64,000 nt of DNA from Lenzites betulinus. Taxonomy: Eukaryota; Basidiomycota; Agaricomycetes; Polyporales; Polyporaceae. The position numbers and the translations under genes were made by a program. Shown here piece by piece: positions 21,307 through 32,927 of the stretch. Location: assembly GCA_022264855.1 (NCBI GenBank), contig JABYQU010000013.1, forward strand, positions 1-64,000. Reading direction: 5' to 3'. Within the stretch, counting starts at the first letter, position 1. Every line of letters begins with the position of its first letter. The notes under the pieces were generated by a model. The model was not told the origin of the DNA. It saw only the letters and a program-made list of their open reading frames with translations, and did no database searches.

Positions 21307-23527
21307 ATGTCATCATGGCCGGCGTCGCAGCAGACGACGGTGTATCACCCCGACGACACTGAAGAGGAAGCCCCCCACGTGCCGGGCACCACGCCAAGTA
21401 AACACCAACGCCTAGACAAGAAGTTCCCGGGCCAAGGGACCCACGCGGACCCATATGTTGTCGACTGGGACTTAGGCGACCCTGAGAACCCTTACAACTG
21501 GTCGAATCGTAAGAAATGGGCCATCACTTTCCAGGTAACGCCTCAATGCCTGACACGGCGCCATCATGCCCAAATGTGTTGTATAATCCTTTTGGCTGAC
21601 CATTTGAATAGCTTGCAATGGCGACGTTCACTGTGGCGTTCTGCAGCAGTTGTTATTCGGGAGGCTTGCCGGCCATGGACAAAGAACTGCACGTGTCTGA
21701 GGAGGTCGGCATCATTGGTGTCTCACTCTACGTTCTCGGATTTGGATTAGGGTGAGTGCCACTTTCCCCACAGCTTGATCTGCAGCTTACCGACCGCTTT
21801 CAAGGCCACTTCTCTTTTCACCTCTGGGGGAAGTTTACGGCAGAGTGAGTTCGCCGCAGAACTAATATTAACATGAGTGCTGACCATCTCGCAGAGGATA
21901 GTCCTGGTGGTTACCGGGTGCATATTTACACCCTTTCATCTGGGAGGGGCGCTAGGGCACAATATCACGACGATTCTAGTCACCCGCGCACTCGCAGGGA
22001 TTTGGGGCTCAGCGCGTGCGTCCTTCGTATTTTACCCGAGCTGCGAGCGATGCGCTAATCACACACGCGTTTGGCTTCTGAAGCCCTCACGAATGCTGGT
22101 GGAGCGCTGAGCGATATGTGGACCCCGCGCGAACGCGGGGTTGCTTCCTCCCTGTACAGCACTGCGCCATGGATGGGACCAGGTCAGCTCAGATATCCAG
22201 CATGGCATTTCTTTGCTGACGATATTTACGCGCCTCAAAGTGCTGGGTCCTATCGTGGGTGGTTGGATATCCGAAACGCGTCTCGGCTGGCGATTCGCAT
22301 TCTGGATAATGTTCATCGTATCCGCTCTGAATGCAATCGCTTGCATACTCGTCACCCCTGAAACGGTATGTGTGTTACTCTGTGCTGCGCAGCTCTAGTG
22401 CTCACTCGAAATGGTTTGCGCACAGTTTGCACCTGTGCTTCTCCGCCGGAGAGCAAAGAAGCTGTCGGAAGCCTCCGGTGGTAAGATTGCATACATATCG
22501 AGGTTCGACGTTGGCCATCTCCAGACATTCAAGAAAATCCTACGGCGAGACCTGGGCCGTCCTTTCTGTTCGTCCTCGAGTGACCACCGCACGCTGTCCT
22601 GTCAACTCACCTCGTGTTGTAGATTTCCTTGTCACAGAGCCCATTGCGTTACTCATGGCCATCTACATGGGCATCGCATATGCAACCCTGTATGCGTTCT
22701 TCGCCGCGTATCCGATCGTCTTCCAGAAACATCGACATTTTTCTGCCGGGGAAGGTGGCCTGGCGTTCCTCGGGATTGGATTAGGAAATATCATCGGTCT
22801 GTCGTGCGCCCCAATACAAAATAGGCTGTACTGGAAAGCAATGGACAAGAACGACGGAAGAACTGTACCTGAAGCGTGAGCGATGCGGATCACGCTGGCG
22901 AGCCGGCCCTCGTGCTGAACTTCGATTCCGCAGGAGGTTATATTTGCCCATGGCCGGAGGAATCTTGCTCCCCGCCAGTCTGTTTTGGTTCGCGTGGTAC
23001 GTGGCACGATAATCTGTCCCTCCATCCCGCTCACTGTCTCTTAGGACAAGCGACCCACCGGTTCACTGGATCGCGCCAGTGCTCGCCGGGACGCCGATGG
23101 GGTTCTCGAGCGCGGTCATCACGCAAGGCCTGACCCAGTACCTCATGGACGCGTATGGGACATATTGCGCGAGCGCGATCGCGACGGCTGTCGTCACGCG
23201 CTCCGTCGTGGCGTGCATATTCCCGCTCATCACCCCAGCAATGTATGGGAAGCTTGGCGACGCGTGGGCGGGCAGCGTGTTTGCGTTCTTCGCGTTGGTG
23301 TGTGGCCCGGTGCCGTTCCTGTTCTTCGTGAGTGTGTTTTTCTGCGATCTAGTCGGAACTATCGTGCTGATGCCTTGCAGCGTTATGGATCGTACGTACG
23401 AAGTAGATCAAAGTATGCGCTGCACGACGAGGCGCTCCCGGTTGCTGCTGCGGAGACCCCGGTGGTAGATAGCACGGACGTTGAGAAAAAGGGCGGCGAT
23501 GTGCCGTCTGTGAAAGCTGTACAATAG
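21307..23527 (+). CDS. major facilitator superfamily transporter (DHA1 drug/polyamine type)
   Basis: Multi-exon gene for a 12-segment transporter of about 560 residues. The cytosolic N-terminus ends with DLGDPENPYNWSNRKKWAIT, the signature preceding helix 1 in fungal DHA1 proteins. Helices follow in GVSLYVLGFGLGPLLFSPL, the A-motif region EVYGR, then GALSDMWTPRERGVASSLYS and the motif C antiporter signature GPIVGGWISETRLGWRFAF (helix 5). After the central loop come EPIALLMAIYMGIAYATLYA, GGLAFLGIGLGNIIG, GFSSAVITQGLTQYLMDAYG and SVFAFFALVCGPVPFLFF. The tail is short and cytosolic. It probably exports toxic compounds or polyamines at the plasma membrane by proton antiport; the substrate cannot be read from sequence. 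At least eight short introns are inferred. Two TATA-like boxes precede it. Confidence 0.87.
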
Positions 23528-23931
23528 TCACGAATATTCATGGGCCAAGAAATATAGAGGATATCGGAATGAGCGAGCGTGTGAGACGTTGTGAACGGGG
23601 CCTCGCGTATGCATACCACTACACTGCTTACGATGACAAGTCGACGTCCCTGAGACGTGCATGTCTACGCGCTCGACCGTGCCGACGGTATCACTACTAT
23701 ACTACTAAGCGCCGCATGCACGGTCACGGGAGAGAGACGCCGGACGCGTCGAGCGCGGGCTGAAGCGAACGAACTTGGATCAAACCGAGCCTCTCCTCAC
23801 CGTGAGTCGCAGCGAGCGGCCGCCCGAGCACGCCCTCCTCCTTCTCAGTCTCTCTCAGCCCTTTGCAGCGGAGAGCCGTTAATTGCCTCCAACACTTCCC
23901 TTCCTTCCAGCCAACCCACGACCGCCACGCC
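23528..23931. promoter_or_regulatory. 5' region of the Ser-rich protein gene
   Basis: About 400 bp with a C/T-rich stretch ending at TTCCTTCCAG near 23910, which could be the acceptor of a 5' UTR intron. Nothing else was seen. Confidence 0.35.
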
Positions 23932-25421
23932 ATGGCATCCACCCTCACTTTGCCTGCAAACCCCTCCGACCACTACCTTGCCTCCTCCGACGTTCCCCCA
24001 CCATCTCAAGACTTTGCGATGCACCAGGTTCCAGACGTGTTTGTAATCCCTCCTGAAGAGGAGCAGGAAGAAAATCCGCCGTGGTGCTATTTCGACGCCG
24101 CCTCCGCCGCCGCCCATGGGCTCACCACCGACCCGGACGTCGATGCGCTCGACGTCGCACTCAGCCTCTGCCAGCAGCTCGACAACCGCTCACCGTCGTT
24201 TGGCCGCCACCACCCAAATACGTCCCAGGACACCGTCGTCATGCCCTTCCGGGGCAACACTCTCCCGCGCCTGAACGAGATCGACCTCGCTACCGAGGAC
24301 GGCCAGACGGACATCCGGTGCAGGGGCGCGGCCGGAGTGCGGCCTCGGGCGTACGACGAGGAGATCGTCGAGGTCGTCAAGGTCCGCCGAAACGAGGGCA
24401 TGGCTGACGTTGCGGACCGCGACCCGAGCCGCACGCTGAAGTTGAAGAAGTCGAGCACGTTCCGCGCGCGCGCGACGCAGGCCTTGCGCTCCATCAAGAA
24501 CGTCGGCAAGAGCACCTCCCGCCGCACGTTGGTCGGCGAGCCGCAGCCGTTGAAGCCTACTGTGCCCCGTATGCCGCACACGGCGGATACACTGCCGCTG
24601 CGCCATTCGTACCAGGAGTCCGGGGCCTCGTCGCGCCCGACATCCCCGACGGTGAATAGGCGGCGGTCGATGACCCTTTCGCAGATGTTTGCGTTCAAGG
24701 AGAATCATAAGGAGAACCAGAACACCCCGACCAGTCCCACCTCCCCCATGGCGGACGAGCCATTGTCTCCGACAATATCCTCATATGACGCTGCGGCCGT
24801 TCTTCAAAGACCTATGTCTCCGACGGACGCTTCTAGCTCCCATGTGAAGCCGTTACAGACTACATCTTCGCTGCAAGACGCACCAGCTGGGTTGCTAAGT
24901 CCGGGAGGAGATGCAGACGAGGAGCCATCAAAACCAACGCTGTCGAAACGCAAGTCGTTCCGTCGGAGGTTATCCGTTCTCGAGCTCCAGAAGCTGTTCA
25001 CGAGTCGTGGCTCGTCAAATTCACCACAAGAACCTGTATGCATTTTTGACTATGCGGCCATCCGTGGGGAGCTCACCCTTCATTTTGTGCACAGTCGGCA
25101 CCAACACCCCCGCCGGACGTCGACGAGGATCTGTTCTCGCCATCACTGTCCCGCCCGCAGTCAATAGACTCCACCGCGATTTTCTCGGCCACATCTTCCC
25201 GGAAATCCAGCGCGTCCTTCGGCGAGACACTGCGAATGACCTCTCGGCCGTCTTACAGCTCGCAGCGTACCGCGAGTCGTGCCTCTTCCATGTCGTCGTC
25301 TTGGACGGGCGTGGGCAAGGACATGCACGCGGATACAGACGAGGACCTGGAGATGCGGCTCGACTCCTTGCACTTCGACTCCCTGCACTTCGACCCGGAC
25401 GAGATATTGAGTACGCTTTGA
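23932..25421 (+). CDS. Ser/Thr/Pro-rich protein of unknown function
   Basis: Two exons give about 475 residues. The start MASTLTLPANPSDHYL at 23932 was chosen for its strong context (GCCATGG); an in-frame upstream Met at 23863 is less likely. The protein is mostly disordered. It has a short conserved-looking patch PPWCYFDAASAAAHGLTTD, then LKLKKSSTFRARATQALRSI with basic residues, proline-directed SPT/TSP sites (TSPTSPMADEPLSPT), a basic LSKRKSFRRRLSVLELQKLF stretch and an acidic C-terminus (MRLDSLHFDSLHFDPDEIL) with a tandem LHFDS motif. The intron lies near 25036-25095. Repeated RKS/RRLS sites are potential targets of basophilic kinases. No catalytic domain is recognised. A signalling or cytoskeletal adaptor role is possible but is inference only. 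Confidence 0.72.
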
Positions 25422-26032
25422 GGTTTTCTAGGGTCCTCTTTTCCTCCAGTCAACTCTGGGTCGCAGGCGCTTGAATTATCCCTCGGACGGTCTGTATTAC
25501 ATACTAAATATTCTTCCCCTGGTTCACCCCCGCCGGATATACGCATACGTCTTCATGCCCCGCGAGCGTGTCCGCACGCCTAGTGCAGCCCACCTCGCGA
25601 TTCATGTACACAACCCTCCCCCCCATCCGCATTGGCCCCCGCATTTGCATCCCATATCCCCTCCCCAACATCCCCACCCCTCCCGCATACCCTTCACGAC
25701 TGTCCATGCTTTCTTCGCGCTCTGCACTACTGCTCGTTTACGACGGTTTGTCCATGCCCCTCCCCTCCTCTTAATATCCGCACGCATACACTTTCGGCTG
25801 TGCCGTGACCCGACGTATCCCGCCTTTTGATTTTGTTCACATGTAGACTCGTATCGAACCTCACTATGACGTCGCCTCCCCTACGTAAGGGCTTCAGGCT
25901 TGCGCAAACCTCACACATCGCACTCTGCCTCGCGGCGCTGACGACAAAACACCGAACAATAAATTAGTGCGGCTGGGGGGCACATACCGCCACCCCGGTG
26001 CGTCGCCGCGTGCAGCGACTCGATCATCACGG
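25422..26032. other. convergent 3' region, C-rich low complexity
   Basis: About 610 bp between two convergent genes. It contains C-rich/CCCC-CAT low-complexity sequence near 25615-25690 and no recognisable gene. Confidence 0.45.
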
Positions 26033-29000
26033 CTAGTAGTACTTCTCGGAGATGACTGAGAAACGCAGCATGAGCATCAGTCAATGTAAGCACGCGCAAC
26101 GCGCAACAATGTTTAGGGGGCACTTACTGAGCGTGACAAGCGACGTCCAGCCAGTGAAGGGGTGGCTGCAGGCGAGGAGTCAGCGTCGTGCTGACCATGA
26201 GAGGCAGCGGGCAGACACACCTTCTGCGGCCCTCGCCGGTGAGGGCGTCGTACTGCTCCCACACGTATCCCGTGCGGACATACTCCTACAGTGCGCAAAA
26301 GAAGCATGCCGCGTTAACAATGGGCCGTCCCGACGGTCCGCGCGCGCGGTGGGCGAGCGGACAGAGGAGCGAGACGCACCTTGTGCACGTTCTCGATAAC
26401 GTTCCTGCGGAGTTCCGCGTAGATCTCCTGCGCACGCGCCTGGTGGGGGCCCTCCTGGGTCGCATACGTCTGCCACATACCCGCATGAGCATCAATTCGG
26501 CAGCCCTCTTGGCATGCGGAGAAGGACGCACCTTGTGCAGCGCGCTGAGCGCGAGGTAGTTCATCTGGATCCAGATCGGGCCCTTCCAGTAGTTCTCGCC
26601 CTGTCCGAAGTCGGGGTGCGATGCGCTTAGGCTGCGGAGGCCGTATGGAGACCAGAGGTGTTCGGGGTCGCGCAGGAGGTCGAGGATCGCGCCGAGATGC
26701 GGTGAGTCGGGCGGGAGGAGCGAGAGCAGGAAGGGGAAGAGCGAGAGGTAGCCCTTGTGGCATACGTGGTACGAATCGTCTGCGAGATGGCTGTCAGTTG
26801 GGTGTAGCATATGGACAGCGCGAGAAGCTTGACGGACCGTCGTCGTTCACGCCGACGTCGCAGTACATCTGGTTCTCCTCGCTCCAGTGCAGGTCTGCAC
26901 ATGACAATGAACTCATATACTCATGATATATGCAAGGTGGGCCTACCGTCGATATTCTCGATAGTCGCCTTCGCGATCTCCTCAAACGCGAGCGCGTCGT
27001 CAGTCTCACCAACAAAGTCAGCGATGTCGCGCATCGTCTGCGCAAAGAACGCCATCCATGAAATCAAGTCGAGATGCAGCTCGCCCGCACTCGGCGGGCC
27101 ACGCGGGTAGTCGTCCATCCCGCTCGTCAGGACGTGCTGCTGCGACCGCCCGCGCCAGCGGAATGCCTCCGTGCGCGAGCGCGCCTTGCGGCCGTACTGC
27201 TTAATCTGCCCACGCTGCGTGCGGCGGAACCACTCGTAGTGGCGCTTCAGCGGCCCGTAGATCTCACGAAGGTACTCCACCGCGAGCTCGGGCTCGTCCA
27301 GGTATCGGCGGCCCGCGCTGGAGCCCGCCTGCGTAGCATCCGTGAGCGGCACTTGTGCGCCGGTGCCGAAATCTAGCCCGAGATCCTCGTCGCTCGGGCC
27401 CTTTTGCGCGCGCAGGCGGTTGATGAACGCGGTCACGGCCATCGTCAGCGTGGGCGGATTGGCGTTCGTCGGCACTTGCGTCTGGAACTCGGCGGGCACT
27501 CTGCTGCGTGCTTCCTCGCCGAGAATCTGCTCGCGCGCGACCCAGCCGTCTTCGTCGATGAGGTTGATCCAGTCCTTGAGGATTTCGAGGCTGGGACAAA
27601 TCAGGTGAGAGACATGGATACGCCATAGGTGTCGGCACCGACCTTAGGTCGTTGTCCCACTCGCCGATATGCAACAAATGGAAACCCTCGTCCCTGCGAG
27701 TAGTGAGTTTGCAGCGATGTGAACCGAGGACCTCATAACATACCAATAAAACCCACGAGGGAAAAAGCTCCGGCTAGGGGTACCCGTAAGAAGTGCCTTG
27801 GGAGGTGCTAGAGTGGGCCCCGCCTTCTCCGCGGTCTCATCGCTATCCTCATCCTGGTCCCACTCGTAGGCAAACGACCTGTCTACTATCGACGGGCCAT
27901 AGAAATATCCAATACCTCCGATGAGGTTAGAGGTGATGGCCTTTGAGAAAGCCCGGAGAGACTCGGGGTCAGATGTCTCGTACGTGGACGGTATAGGGAA
28001 CACAGCGTCAAAGCGATCGTTGTAGGCCTCAGAGAGGGTAGGAATGCCCTCGTCCAGAACAGCAGCTACGATGATGTCAGTAATATACAGATGCCGGCGA
28101 CACCAGATAGCTTACAGCTCAGCTTCTGCTTCGCGCTGGCGCTTTCGAAGAAGACGTCGAACTGGAAAGGTCCGTCGTAGTGCTTTTGTACAGCAAACAG
28201 GTTGCTGCCGGTGTAAACTTCGTCTGGGAGCTGGAGCACAAACGCAGGGTCCGGGAAACCCTTGCCCGCATCCTTGTATGGTGCCGCCGACTCCTGGGCT
28301 GTTCGCACGATGGCTCCCTGAATAATATCTGTCGGAAGTACACTGCGGTGAACATCTTGTATGGACTCTTCGCCCGGTTCGACTGACCTTTCGCCTGCCA
28401 TACAGACCCTTGAGGTACACGAGCCCCGAGGAAGTGTGTCTTGCCCAGTTTGTTGTGGAACGCGTTGGCATGTTGGCCTTCCGTTATTAGCGTGTTATGC
28501 GGACCTACGTTTTCCGTTAACCCGTGTGAAGGGTGCTCGGCTCACCCACTCACCCTCGACTATCCGGATGGCAAAGTCATCTAGGTCTGGCGTAGAACCC
28601 GTGAAGCTGATCGGCCCCTCGATACCCTGTACAGCGTGTTAGTGGACTTCAAGGGAAAACAGCGCGCACGAACATCCTCGTCCTCTTCAGTCTCCATCTC
28701 AATGCCACCAATGCCTTCCAACCCGAGATAGAATATTGGGGAGACGCGCGAAGGCACGGCTGATATTGAACATGTTAAGAAGCGTCATACAGCTGAACAG
28801 AGCGATGCGCTTACCGGGATTAATGGGCTCCCCCTTAATTCTGGCTGCCCAACTGCCGCCATGCTCACCCCCAGGGACCTTGAGGAACTGTGTCGTGATC
28901 TTCACGTTGTTCATGCCATCCCGGATGACCTGTTCTCCTCCCTCGCGCGCGTCGTACTCTGTCCACGAGTAGCCACCCAGCCCGTCACCCTGGTCGCAGG

Positions 29001-29257
29001 CGTGCCGCATGCCTGCGTGATGCGTCGTGTTAGCTTCGTGTAGCCTATAAATGCGTGGGGATAAACTCACGCGCAACAGATTGGTAGTCCTGAGTGCCAA
29101 ACCACGCCAGCCCGGTCATGACTGACTGCGGTAGCCTTGGGCGTAGACCAAAGTATAGGTTCGGGCGATACGCTCCCCATGTCAATGTCTCGGAATCATT
29201 GGTCGATTTCGAAAAGACAGAGGGCGCAAGCGGCAGCAGAAGCCATAGCAGCCTCAT
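26033..29257 (-). CDS. CWH41: ER mannosyl-oligosaccharide alpha-glucosidase I (GH63)
   Basis: A gene with a dozen or more exons on the minus strand, about 820 residues, the normal size for processing glucosidase I. It starts [20 protein letters not shown], a clear signal peptide/anchor, then [20 protein letters not shown] and [11 protein letters not shown]. Further exons give [36 protein letters not shown] and [20 protein letters not shown]. The catalytic (alpha/alpha)6 domain includes [62 protein letters not shown], then [40 protein letters not shown] and [13 protein letters not shown]. The end reads [19 protein letters not shown] with the last intron removed. The enzyme trims the outermost glucose from Glc3Man9GlcNAc2 on new glycoproteins, the first step of N-glycan processing. 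It is divergent from the first NYN gene (about 500 bp apart). Confidence 0.92.
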
Positions 29258-29755
29258 GTTTTGGGGCCCCGAAAACGTTCAGGAAGATGCCGTGTATTCC
29301 TTGGTATCCCGAGGGAGAGGAGGAGGTGGTGGCGGTTGCACGATCGGACGTGGCACAAGTATTTCAGGACGATCTAATCTTATCTACTGTCAATGTCGAT
29401 ACATGTAATCTTATCTCACGCCGGCGCACTAGTCCTACATAGATCGAAGTTCGATTTCTGACTTCCCTCACTCCTCTTCGCCGTAGACTGCCAGCAGCCA
29501 AGCACCAAATCAGCACGGATTTCATCTATAGCACACGCGTTTGACTGCATGTGCATCATAACTGCCCTTCCCCTCATTTCCAGGAGCAGACTCATGTGGT
29601 AGCCAAATCCTCCCATGACCTTGGGTCATGTTCGGCACACCGGCGAATCGCCCATGCACTTGACGTGCGGTACATATAACACCCAAATCCCTCCCACGCT
29701 TGACAATACACCCTTGAACTTCACCACCATCTTTTACTGCCTCGTACGCGCAGGA
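29258..29755. promoter_or_regulatory. divergent promoter, GH63 and first NYN-LOTUS gene
   Basis: A 498-bp intergenic segment. On the plus strand CATATAA near 29673-29679 lies about 80 bp before the NYN start and is a likely TATA box. Confidence 0.45.
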
Positions 29756-31842
29756 ATGAAGGACAGTTTTGACGAGCATGTCGCGATTTTCTGGGATTAC
29801 GGTACGTGCTAAAATATATTGCGAACATCATGTCGGGGCTTTAGACAAGGCGCAGAAAACTGTACCCCGCCCTGTAATATACCCGGCTACGACGTCGTGA
29901 ACAACATCCGCCGAGTTGCGCACGAATACGGCAGCGTCAAGCTGTTCAAAGCGTACCTTGAACTGTCCGAACAGGCATCATCCAAGTCTCTGGGCTTGCG
30001 TTCGGAGTTGCAGTCGTGCGGAGTATCCTTGACGGACTGTCCACACAATGGAAGGAAGGACGTAGCGGACAAGATGATGATTGGTGTGTCTGGGTAAAAC
30101 CGCACCGCCTTGTTTGCAACGCTAATGGTGCTATATCGGTAATATCACAAACAGTCGACATGCTCACATACGCCATTGACAACCCTGCTCCGGCCACAAT
30201 CGTGCTGATCTCGGGGGACCGAGACTTCGTCTACGCCGTGTCTGTGCTATGTTTGCGCAGGTACCGCGTAGTCGTAGTTGCCCCTTATACCGCCCATAAT
30301 AGTCTCCAGTCCCAGGCCTCCGTCGTTTTAGACTGGGAGGTAGACATCATGGGCAGAACGCCTCCGCGCCCACCGGCGCCTGGGATGTACTACAACCCGC
30401 CGCCTACGGATGACGCCCTGCATCGCTCTCCCAGACGTCCACCGGTGACTTTTGGGGGAACGTTGCCGTCAGTCACCCAGAAGTCAAATGTTCGTCCATC
30501 CTTGAGGCCGGCTGTTACTGCCCCTGTAGCCGGTGCTGCTGGTCAGGATGTGGGCGTCGGTGGACTTGGCGGCGCGTCCCAGGTGCAAGGACGCCATTTC
30601 AGAAGCACTTCCGCAGCCACTGTTGACGGTACCCTACCCAATGACCCTCCGAGCTTGGCGGATCGCTCAGCATATCGTGGTTTTGCTCGCCCGTCCGCTG
30701 TCTGGCCATATATCGGAGACGAAGCCGAAGAAGACGAGACCATAGTGCATCGACGACCGATACCTGACATTGTGCAGATGATGGGGCTTCTACGAGAGGA
30801 TACGAACACCGGGAGGCCTGCGCCTGCTCAGGTACGTGACGCATGTGGCCTCTTCTCCTCTTTGATATCTAACGTTTGCATGTCCTATCACACGCGGTGT
30901 ATTCTATCCACCTTCCCACTGCTTGTGTAATATAGTTTGAGATGCCCACTGCCGCTGTTCAAGTACCTCCGCCATCCTTTGGTGGTCCTGTTATGTCTAC
31001 GTTCACGGGAAGCGTGAGTTCACATGCTCATACGTTCCTAATTCCTTCGAGTTAATTCCACTAATGTCACCTTTCAGCGGCATAGTACCATTTCGTCGCC
31101 GCCGCCAGACCCTTCGTACATGGGAGGCAACATCGTGGAACCACCGCATGAACCGGAGCAGCCACACGGCGTGCTCACGCCACCTACGAACTCGCCAAGA
31201 CCCAAGGCCTGCCAACCCACCACACCGCCGTGGTTAGTCCATGGACCCGCTATCGGGCGACCTGCAACGTTGGTGCCCTTATCGCGGCTGCCTAGCCATT
31301 CCACGCCAGAAATCGAGCCACGGGATAGTATTGAGAGCCCTCTAGAATCGTTGCGATTGCCATCCGCGGGGGCCGCTGCCGTTCAGGGCGAGGCAGCTAA
31401 TCACTCGGGACGCGAGGACACAACTCTCGCTCATGTCATGGCGGAGGTACATCGAGCTCTGACTACCGTGGCTACATCAAGTGCGGATACCTCTACGAAG
31501 TCCGCTCAGAAAGCGGTGGTGGCCCCTCCTTTGGTGCCCTCGCCTCCCGCGCCCGTTCCAGGTCCTACCGCGTACTCACAGCAACTAAATCCGCCATCTA
31601 TTCCCCACAAGTATGCAACACTTGTGAGCGCAATCAGGCTTTTGAAAGCTCGCGGGGAGGCAATGCCCTTGCGGCGGTCGGTTGTTGGAGAGCAAATCCG
31701 GCAGCTCGATCCGAACACCTATTCGAAGGCCGGTGTCAAGTCGTTCAAGCAGTACACGTCCGAAGCCGAGAGTCTAGGGATCATCGTGCTCGGCGGTCTT
31801 GACGCTTACGCCTGGATCATGCTCAGTCCACCGTACGAGTAG
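29756..31842 (+). CDS. NYN-domain RNase-like protein with C-terminal LOTUS/OST-HTH domain, copy 1
   Basis: Exon 1 ends MKDSFDEHVAIFWDY; after a short intron, ENC completes the FWDYENC active-site motif of the PIN-like NYN nuclease fold (LabA/MARF1 group). The next acidic sites are in CPHNGRKDVADKMM and VLISGDRDFVYAVS, so the usual Asp set for metal-dependent RNA cleavage is present. A long disordered Pro/Ser linker follows. The last 75 residues, KYATLVSAIRLLKARGEA then SVVGEQIRQLDPNTYSKAGV and FKQYTSEAESLGIIVLGG, match a LOTUS (OST-HTH) winged helix that binds RNA or partner helicases. The same NYN-linker-LOTUS order occurs in animal MARF1. At least four introns are inferred. It has a mirror paralogue at 43624-45384 and is followed on the same strand by a sulfate permease. 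A role in RNA decay or surveillance is likely but untested. Confidence 0.82.
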
Positions 31843-32927
31843 ACGGCGTAGGACGTACTAGCTTCTCCGGGCGCCCTACCAAGCGCTCAAACCGCAATTA
31901 TACCGCCGGATGGGCATTGGACCGCGACCAGCGACGATCCGCCGCTTTGTCGCAGACAAGCTGCGGTGGCAGGCCGAGAACATTTCGTGGGTTGTATCTG
32001 TGATATCCTATGTATCGTCATTGGCGCGGTTATTTTGAACATATATCATTCTGTCTGTGCTATCCTGAAATACTGATGGTCTGTCAGTCTCGACGACGTC
32101 TCGACCGCCACCGCAGCCAGCTTCACGTCACCCGTAATTTCTCGCGCCAGCACAGGCTGAGGCTTGTTATGTTTTGAACGCTCGCGAGGTGAGTGGTCTA
32201 CGTACTATTGCATGAACGCTGCTGAACAGAGACGTGAACAGGGACAATATTGTGCCTGCCATCTGGGACGTTTGCGCCCGCTATCTGGGACACATTACGA
32301 CAGGTCGTTGATGGGTGCGGTGCGCGGTACCCAAATCGCCGTACGTTGTGCGGGCACGAGCGTAAGCTCTGGCGGGGCGCTGTGCAAGGATGACGGAGCC
32401 GGTGCTGGTGCATGGCGGGAAGCTGAAGCCGGTGCATTTTGAGCGTCTGTGCGGTGGCACTGCTAGAACAACACCCCCTGCCATATTAGGATGCGAACGC
32501 GAATGGCTCGCCAGTTATTCGCTCTTGCGGATCTCGCTGATGCTTGGCCTGACCCATCACTGACAATTCGCAGCGCCCGCGTGCACCAGCGGGCGATACG
32601 TATGTTTGTCAGATACGCGGCAGGACCCAGGTTCGCTCTCACACTCCCACACTTCCCTCCGCGCACTCCGCCCATCCGCATTGCACGCGTCCTCACTCGT
32701 TTGGAGTCCGGGCTCTCGCCCCACGATACGCGCGGCGAACCCTGCATGGTCCCTGAACCATCTGGCAGGTGCATATCCAACCCGCAAGCATGGCGCACAG
32801 TCGGCCTGATGCTCGGTCCCCTCTCGTAAGCCGCTCATTACGCTGATCTTCCCTGCCCCGTACATAAAAGCGTCTGCGCGGGGCGACAGCGAAGCCTGGT
32901 ACCACCTGCTCCCCCCTCTACGCAGCC
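31843..32927. promoter_or_regulatory. intergenic upstream of sulfate permease 1, TATA-like box
   Basis: About 1.1 kb without a recognisable gene. A CATAAAA sequence near 32863-32869 lies about 60 bp before the permease start codon. Overlapping open frames on both strands (32463-32937) look like chance frames in GC-rich DNA. Confidence 0.45.
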
